From NCBI GenBank assembly GCA_013400975.1, contig WBMZ01009483.1, forward strand, positions 124,001 through 188,000: a stretch of 64,000 nt of DNA, in the 5' to 3' direction. The position numbers and the translations under genes were made by a program. Shown here one piece after another: positions 1 to 64,000 of this stretch; within the stretch, counting starts at the first letter, position 1, and the number at the start of each line of letters is the position of its first letter. This stretch comes from Atrichornis clamosus (Eukaryota; Chordata; Aves; Passeriformes; Menuridae). The notes beneath the pieces are model-generated. The model was not told where the DNA came from. It made no database searches and worked only from the letters and a program-made list of their open reading frames with translations.

Positions 1-31232
<31,232 letters not shown>

Positions 31233-31346
31233 GTCCGCTCCGCCCGCGCCGGCGGCACCGGCCCGCGCTCCGACCCGCCCTCTCACGGGAGCCTGGCGGG
31301 TCCGAGTCCTGTCCCGCTGCCGCTGCAGATATCCCCGGGCTCGCTC

Positions 31347-31368
31347 CCGGCGCTCTGCCGGCGCTCTG
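31347..31368. repeat. Two perfect tandem copies of an 11-bp GC-rich unit
   Basis: CCGGCGCTCTG occurs twice head to tail in the presumed HTT 5' UTR. Short direct repeats are also reported in the human HTT promoter, but these are not the same sequence as far as I recall. Confidence 0.7.
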
Positions 31369-31383
31369 CCGGGCCCGGATCCG

Positions 31384-31452
31384 TCACAGCCGCGATGAAT
31401 GGGACGGACTCCGCTCGGGGCCGCAGGCGCCCTCCGTCCACCCCGCCGCCAT
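31384..31452 (-). promoter_or_regulatory. Putative upstream ORF in the HTT 5' UTR (22 codons)
   Basis: The ATG inside the YY1 motif opens 22 codons (starting MAAGWTEGACGPERS) closed by TGA at 31,386-31,384, about 150 nt before the main ATG. I see no other ATG between its stop and the main start. Human HTT is reported to have an inhibitory uORF of 21 codons, so one here would make sense, but it only matters if transcription starts upstream of 31,452. Confidence 0.4.
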
Positions 31453-31456
31453 CTTG
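31445..31456 (-). promoter_or_regulatory. YY1-type site (CAAGATGGCGGC)
   Basis: On the HTT sense strand the sequence reads CAAGATGGCGGC, the strong YY1 motif often found just downstream of start sites in CpG-island promoters. It lies about 213 bp upstream of the HTT ATG. Its internal ATG opens the possible uORF listed separately. Confidence 0.6.
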
Positions 31457-31537
31457 GATCCGTCCCGTCGGTCCCCGCGCCCCGCCCCCCGGGCCGTCCC
31501 GCCCCTCCTGGAGAGAGGCCCCTGCCCGGTACTCGGT

Positions 31538-31549
31538 TGCGCATGCGCA
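31538..31549. promoter_or_regulatory. Palindromic NRF1-type site
   Basis: TGCGCATGCGCA is a perfect palindrome and fits the nuclear respiratory factor 1 consensus. It lies about 306 bp upstream of the HTT start codon, inside the CpG island, a usual place for such sites in constitutive promoters. Confidence 0.65.
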
Positions 31550-31617
31550 CACCGCACCCGCGGCCAGCGTTACGTGCGCCTTTACGTACGCACACATGGG
31601 GCACGCGGGCCGGGAAA

Positions 31618-31626
31618 GGGGCGGGG
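31618..31626 (+). promoter_or_regulatory. GC box (GGGGCGGGG)
   Basis: This is a perfect Sp1/KLF-type GC box inside the CpG island, about 390 bp upstream of the HTT ATG. Another run with the CCCGCCCC core lies near 31,480-31,490. The human HTT promoter is also described as Sp1-dependent, TATA-less and GC-rich. Confidence 0.5.
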
Positions 31627-31944
31627 AAATGGGGAGAGCGACAGGCTCCCTGTGCAATCAGAAAAAGGCTCCGCCCCCTGGCCGCGTGCCGGAGCGCGCC
31701 CCGGCCGCGGAGCAGGCGCCGGGTCCCAGACGCTGCTCTGCAGCGCCCCCTGCCGACAGCAGCGGTCGCGCCCCGGGAGGCCGCAGGGCCGCGCTCGGCC
31801 GTCGGCCGGGAGGTACCGGGAGGTGCCGGGGCTGCCCAGGCGGGTCCGGCCCCGGGAACCCCTGGCACTGCTCCCCTGGGAGCCGCGTCCTCATCGGCAC
31901 CGCACCGACCGCCCCAGCAAGGCGAGGGTACACTCTCTGTGCCC

Positions 31945-31952
31945 GTACGTCA
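31945..31952 (-). promoter_or_regulatory. CRE-like motif (TGACGTAC)
   Basis: The minus strand reads TGACGTAC, one base off the full cAMP response element, near the distal edge of the CpG island about 710 bp from the HTT ATG. A single near-match like this is weak evidence. Confidence 0.25.
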
Positions 31953-31960
31953 GGGATGCA

Positions 31961-34900
31961 CTACAGGTAACGCGACAGACCCCCGAGCACAAGTGCTGGC
32001 CAAAGGCGATACCGCCACTCCAGTTTTATTTTAGGCTGCAGAGAAACACTTACAGGAACAGGACACTTAAAACCTGGCAATGTACCCACTGGCCTTTCAG
32101 CGCTCCTCTCGTGATTGGGGACTAGCTTTATCAGAGGATACTTCTTGCACTCACAAAGTACATACTAAACATGCAGGATACAATAGAGACAGTATAAAAT
32201 ATTTAAATCACTGATTCGATTACTAAACACTTTTAAAAATCAATAGTATTTTGAACTTTTCAATTACAACCACTGATTTTAATACATATACTTGCTAATA
32301 CAGATTTTAAATGACAACTGATAAGCTGAATTGCCAGTTCTTACGTCAAACAGATGAAACTGGTTCCAGCAATAAAAATGGAGAACAGCTCTTGGAACTT
32401 CTTAGAAAATAAATTTCCAGTAATTCAACTTGCTTAGTTATTAGATATGAACAAATGAAGCAAAGCTCATGTCTCTGAATATTCAGGCCAACAGAAGTCA
32501 CAGATCACAGTCTTGACAAAATACTAGAACAGTGCTCTGCCAGTTAACTTTATTAGCATCTTAATAAAAGATGAACCATTTGAAAAAGTCCTCTGAAAGT
32601 AAGCCTAGCCATAGTACTGAAAGCAATTAATTATAAAGATGTTAGAAAATGTTAGCTTTTAAGGTAAAAACAGTATTTTTCCTGATTATTTTATGATAAA
32701 GCTTGCAGAAATGTTTCTCTGGAACATGCGGATGATCATTAATTTTTTATTTAGTAAATGATACATGATAAAAGATGACAGCAGAGCTGGAATGCGGCAC
32801 ACACTGTGTGTTAATTGCATGTGCCACTCCACACTTTGAAATAAATTTAAGCACATTAAAAAGAGCCTAAGCTCTTATCACAGATTAAACAAGCCACCAA
32901 CCAAGTCAGCCCTTGCAAGCCCATTTTGAAGCTTTAGAGCAAATGTGTGCCAGTCCCCTATGGGCTGCTGACTCACCGGCAGGAGCGCCAAGGCAGTGCC
33001 TGCCCACAAGCTCACTCCTCTTTGTTCTCCTCGTCCTTCCGAGCTGTATCGGCACTGTGAGGCTCATTAACCATGAGCTGAGATAACTGGAAAATAACTC
33101 AGGGGTATCAGGTTTTTCTTTGGTGAGGTAGGTTCTCCTAGTTCAAATTTACTGATCCATGGTTTTTCATGTATCATGTCACTGATCTGCCCCACAAACA
33201 GCTGCACTAGCAAAAATAAAGTGGTGTAAAACAGGCAAGGGGCAAGAAAAAGCACACAGCGTTAGAGAACAGGCATTTTCGTAAAGTCAGTGTTACCTCA
33301 AAGAAAAATGAAATCACAATTAACAGCACATACCTAAAAGGTTATATGAAATTTAGGGGATAACAATTAATTAATCTCAGCCTCCAGGAGAAAAAGAAAA
33401 TAAACATGCTCTTACCTTGTCTGTAAGGTTACCTCTTGACTTAATGTTTTTAAGATCAGGTTGACAGCTTGCCAAGAGTATTTTTCACCCTGTCCTGAAG
33501 TCACTTTGGCCAGCATTTCTGCATTTTCACGAACAATTCAACAGGTAATTGGTACTGCTCAAATAATCCAGACTTCATGAGACTGCTGGCCCATGTGGCT
33601 TTGCATATGCACAGATAATCTCCAATATCTCATAGCACAGTTGTATCCTTGTTAAAGCCACTTAATTTGAAGGTGTTTTGTAGAGTATTTGAGGGCTTAG
33701 TCCTTCAACTCATATCATAAAATTACAATAAATGTGTTAATGAAAAACAGCCCATCCCAGTAATTCTGTCTTTTCACATGGAAATTTATGCAGAAATCTA
33801 GATCCAGACCACCAGATAAGGTATCAAATTAAGGTATCAATATAACAGAACTAGGGCATTTTTCCCTAGATTTTACTATCTTGCATTGGGAAAAAATTTA
33901 CAGTATACAGTACACGTTTTCTGCTTCAAGAAATTGCAAAAATTTTTTTTTCATTTTAATTTTTTTTCTATCCCAGCTACCATGATAGACATGGTGAATA
34001 AATCACATTAGACAGTAATACATGTGGTTGAGATATATGGCAGTGTTTTGCTTTTATTTCAGGAATTACAATGCTAGAACATCCAGGAAAACAGCTCACA
34101 CAAGAACAGTCAGTGGTTTGGAGATGCCGGAACTAACACATCACATTTAACAGTCAGCTTCCTATGCTTGGAAAGAATTCTCGTGTTTTGGACACATCTG
34201 GAACATGACAAAAAGTTACCTACATCTCATGTGCAAAACTTAAGTTACACCACAAGAACAATTATGAAATAAAAAAGAACTGTGCATTCAGCAGAAGAGA
34301 CATCATCATCATCACCAAAATAAGCCAGGTTCACAATTCAAATCAAAGTAAACATGAATTCAGCTTAAAGATGCTTTCCAATAAATCAAAATTTGAGTAC
34401 TTCCTAAAGAGACGTGTTTTCTGAAAACCTATTCTAAAATGAAGGTGATAATTCGAATGTTAAATTAATATAACACTAAATTGTAAACCATAGAAAAATA
34501 TTCTGTTGACTTATTTTAATAACTTGTAAGCAATTAATCTGTTTGTACAAATAGCAATGAAAAACTTCTTGCATCAATGTTGTCTGAAAAATAATTGAAG
34601 TGCATTCTAAAAATGGGTTGTTAGTTGGTTTTGATAGCTTCTATCATTGATTTATAAATTAGACAATTTTAATCTGAGATGGAGATAATTCTCTTTCATC
34701 ATCAAAAACATTCAGGACTAGTGTTTTAAGAATGATTTGGGGAAAAAAGGAGACAACACCTATTAAAGGCTAAGGTTTGTCAATAGCGCTCTTGTTACAG
34801 AAATACGACTGTTTTTTCCGTATTTATTATCATTTTTATGTGCTCATTTTTTCAGCTGAGACTGTTTTGTTGTTGTTATAATCCAAAAACACAACACCAC

Positions 34901-37900
34901 CTCTATATGAACACCATACCTCAGGGGGAAGGGGGAAGCTGAGGCATTTCTATTCTGTTGGTCACAACATTCAAAAGCGTTAAGTAAACCAATAAGATAC
35001 TGGTACACTGTTTCACAGTTTCTGAATTTTGAGCTAAATAGAGAGATTCAGGAGGTACACACAAGCAGACATTAAGATTTACATACACAAATGCTTGGAA
35101 AAACACAGAAAAGGAGGGCTGATCTCATGCAAGTAAGTCCACAGAATTCCATAGGTCTTTCCAAATCTTGCACCAGTAGAACGAAGCAGTTGGGCTGTTG
35201 GATTGTCTCGCTGCTATTAAAGCCTTCTAACACATGGATCTAGAGCATGAAGTCATGCTGAATTACAAGTTATGTTGGCTTCCCCCACCCCACCCCAAAC
35301 AGTTTCATGGAAGAAAAAGGCTACATAAGTAAACACAACCTGATACTTTCCCCCTCCTTTTTACCAGCTGTGTTCTAAAAAAATCAAGAGCTAAGTTCAT
35401 ATTAAATGTATCACACTAAGACATTTTGCTTTCAGGTATCCTCCCCTCACCCTAACCTCTCTCTGTTTTTAAAATGTATCTCCAAGCTCTTAATACCCCA
35501 GGAAAGATATTTAACCACTGTTAGTCACCTTAGATTAAACAGCATAACATCTTCCTCTCCATGTACTGTATAAGGGGAGTTATGCTGATCCTTCCAGTTC
35601 CTCATCTTCTCTAGTTCTTTAGGGGGTTCACATTAGATAAGATCTAGTCATTATTATGTTGTTGTATTTCTAGCCAAAATGGACACATTTATAGTAGAAA
35701 AATGCCATCTTGAACCTACTGGGGAAAAATCAACTAAAAAAAAACCCCAAACTCAATGGAATTTAGGTCCTAATCCTGCAAACATGTACTCAGTCAAAAA
35801 CAATTCAATAGTACGCTTCTGAACGTAAGACAAAACTCGTGAAATGAAATTAAATAACACTTCAGAAAAACAAACAAATCTTCCACTTTTCCACAAGTTC
35901 CTTGTCCAAAGAAGCAGACATATAAATAACCATTTCTTCAGATCAATTTCCCTTTTCTCTTCATCTGGCCTTTTTTCTTCACTGGTCCCTGGACAATACG
36001 TGTTAAGTCTCAACACTCCAAAAGAGAGAAGTTGATTTAATCTGGTTTTTTTAAGCTAAAATTCCTCTCCAGCCAAAACAGAAAGAAAATTTGAAGTACA
36101 TGATAAACAGACTTTCAGATTTTTTTTTTTAATTTGTTAAAGCCAATTCCTGTATTTGTTTCATAAAACTTACTCAGCTTGTGTCCATGGTATTTTTGCC
36201 CAAATTTCAAGTTGCTCTACACAGACATTAAACCCAGACTGTCACCCTGTATGTCTGGTATTTATACAGTCACCTTTGCCTCACAACAGCAAGCCTAAGA
36301 TCTTAAAAAAATTAAACCCCTTAATCAGAGAAACAGTGACTTCTCCAACCAGGTAGGTATTTATAGAAGACTTTTGTTACTTCCTCATATTTCCACTCCC
36401 ATCTTTTTAGAGTCCATCTATTGCTGTGGTACAAAGTAAAGAGGGTCAGGTCAGACTATGCCAGCTCATTGTCTCACACATAATGGTTCTAGCTAACACC
36501 CTTACTTCAGATATTTCTGTCAAGCCTCCCATCCCTTCACTATTACATCAGACCATCTTCCAGTAATTCATTCAAGCTCTCTTTCCCTCTGCCAATTTTT
36601 CCCTTTGTACTTTCTGCAAGAGTCATTTTGCTGTCTTGTGTGCTGTTTTAGATTGGAGGAAAAATGCACTGAAAACACAGGAAAATAGTCTCATTCCTCA
36701 CTTCTGTGGCACAGTAGCCAAGAGGAACAATTTCACAGAGACACCAGATGAGCCCCAGTAGGGTTCTGTAACTCACTGGTTTTCCAACTTTTCTTCACGT
36801 TCTAATCCATTAAAACATTTGTCTCTAGAGACAAATACTGTGAATTAAAACCTGATGATAGGCTTGAGTATCAAATATATCTTGTGAGTTTCTCAGAAGA
36901 AGCTGAAGTTTCTTCCAGTGGGTCTGCAGATCACAAACAGAGACCTTTTTGAGGTGGTGGGCTGTTCAGTTGCTCTGTGTGTACAATACATGTGTGGTTC
37001 TGGTTGGTGCCTCAGAGATTTGAAAGGAAAAAGAATGCATGCACAGTTGAGACAAATCTTCAGAATACAGAACGAAATATGAAACTGAAGTTATGTCTCC
37101 AACTCCAACGGCATTCCATTATATTTCAAGTCCCTAACTCTAATTTTGAAAACAAAAGAGGGTCTTAATGAAATGTGTTCTTTAAATTGACTCTCATACC
37201 CAGATCAATAGTTTTACTAGAAACTTTACAAAACAAAGTCTGGCCAACTCTGAGTCCAGAAGAATGGAAGTTTGACTAGCTTTCAAGCAACTTTTGTCAG
37301 TTTTACTAACAAACATCAGGTAAACAATAAACTTCAATTATCAGCTCCACATCTGTGCTAAGAAATCCTTAAAGACATGTTTTAATGTTTCTGTTTTAAA
37401 AGGCTATAAGAAAAAAATATTTACATAATTAAATCCAATACTTAATACTACCTTGCCCTTCCCCCAGTGGCAGTGATCGCTGTCAACCCTAAAACATTGC
37501 CTATTACAACATAACAAGCAGAGAGGAAGTTAGTAAGAAGAGCCTATGCTTTGTCTTTTAACCCATTATAAAACGGTAACATCCTACATGGAGTTAAAAA
37601 CAATTTCATTTATAGAAAAAAAATAAAAAGGTGTCCCCACAGGTAAAAAGAGATTCTTTCAGTAAAGACAACAACGTTTTCAAAATATAGTTATAAAATT
37701 TTGGCGTAAGTCTACTGGCATGGTTCATGCCAAGAACCTGTATGGAGAGGATGTATAGGATGGGTAGAAAAGAGAAGGATGAGATATTACAGTTTGTTAC
37801 AGGATTAAGCTAAATGTTCGAAATTCTCTTTGTATACAGAAATACAGAAAGATACTCTACAGGGCCAGATAGTAAAGAGCAATTCCTAATAGCTGGTCAC

Positions 37901-38388
37901 AGTGCACTGAATTCCTTTTTTTTTCCTTAGTAGTTGCTTGAGAGAAACATTAGGTAATAGCACTGCCATGCTGCTGGATAATACCAGAATTATTAAATTT
38001 ATCAGTACAGCAATTTTACAGTTAAGAAAACTGCTAATAAAGATCCTAATGAACAAGAGGAGTTTTACCAGGAGCATACAAAGTCAAGTTACATTGATGC
38101 CATAGATATTATCTCTGTGCTTTAAAATCCTTTCAGTATTTCTAGACTCATTCCACTGGGAAAAAAATAATCAAGATAAATCAAATACATACAGAAACAC
38201 ACTCACTCACATGGCACTCATTGCTTTTTGTACAATTAAGCTTTAGTGAAAATATACATCTTAAAACAAATGAAGTACAAATGTACAAAAATCCTTGAAC
38301 TCAGATAAAAAATATATATAATACAATTTGCTACAGAGATATAAAACATTTACTGTTTGCTCATCCCTTCTGATGAGCGTAAAATGAT
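31961..38388. other. GRK4-HTT intergenic region, including any GRK4 3' UTR
   Basis: About 6.4 kb separates the GRK4 stop codon from the HTT CpG island. The part just below 38,388 must include the GRK4 3' UTR, but no canonical AATAAA signal on the minus strand is obvious in its first kilobase; ATTAAA occurs at 37,386-37,381 and AATAAA at 34,828-34,823. The patch at 33,012-33,537 is described separately. Otherwise it is AT-rich and featureless to me. Confidence 0.6.
33012..33537 (-). pseudogene. Protein-like segments of unknown origin
   Basis: Three minus-strand stretches read like protein. From 33,537 to a TAA at 33,412 the frame includes ENAEMLAKVTSGQGEKYSW and passes a GTAAGA donor-like site. 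Near 33,201, just after a TAGTGCAG acceptor-like site, it reads LFVGQISDMIHEKPWISKF. From 33,086, right after TTATTTTCCAG, it reads LSQLMVNEPHSADTARK and ends DEENKEE then TGA at 33,012. Frames do not join cleanly and I recognise no family. It may be a decayed gene, an unannotated last-exon set, or chance. Confidence 0.25.

Positions 38389-64000
<25,612 letters not shown>

Overview
The window looks like a nuclear chromosome segment from a bird. The evidence is two multi-exon vertebrate genes in a conserved order, huntingtin with only four glutamines and no proline run, CR1 LINE fragments, and a long terminal repeat of a kind I recognise as common in avian genomes. I place it in birds with good confidence, but cannot name a species. 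All splice coordinates were read by eye from GT/AG sites, reading phase and similarity to the remembered human proteins.

Region 1 (about 1-31,452, minus strand) is the 5' third of HTT (huntingtin). Exons 1 to 24 are all present. They run from the ATG at 31,232 down to exon 24 at 282-358, and together encode about 1,003 of roughly 3,140 residues. Every exon keeps phase with the next. Exon 25 onward lies off the left edge. A CpG island at about 30,940-31,960 holds the promoter and 5' UTR, with a palindromic NRF1 site, a YY1 site, GC boxes and a possible uORF.

Region 2 (about 31,960-38,388) lies between the two genes. It has no clear gene, though some of it may be GRK4 3' UTR. A 0.5-kb patch at about 33,010-33,540 has protein-like minus-strand segments next to splice-like signals, which I could not identify.

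Region 3 (38,389 to beyond 64,000, minus strand) is GRK4 (G protein-coupled receptor kinase 4), exons 2 to 16. It carries the RGS-homology domain, the whole kinase domain and a C-terminal tail that resembles GRK6 more than human GRK4. Exon 1 lies off the right edge. Introns hold a CR1 fragment, a sense-oriented LTR that ends 75 bp from the exon 3 donor, and small tandem and inverted repeats.

GRK4 lies directly upstream of HTT on the same strand, the order seen at human 4p16.3. The proteins work separately: GRK4 phosphorylates activated receptors, while huntingtin is a HEAT-repeat scaffold. The most interesting points are an in-frame, repeat-bearing extension beyond the exon 12 donor of HTT, a D-to-E change at the caspase-6 site, a uORF overlapping the YY1 site, and the unexplained protein-like patch between the genes. 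I saw no bacterial-type operon, CRISPR array, tRNA or rRNA gene.
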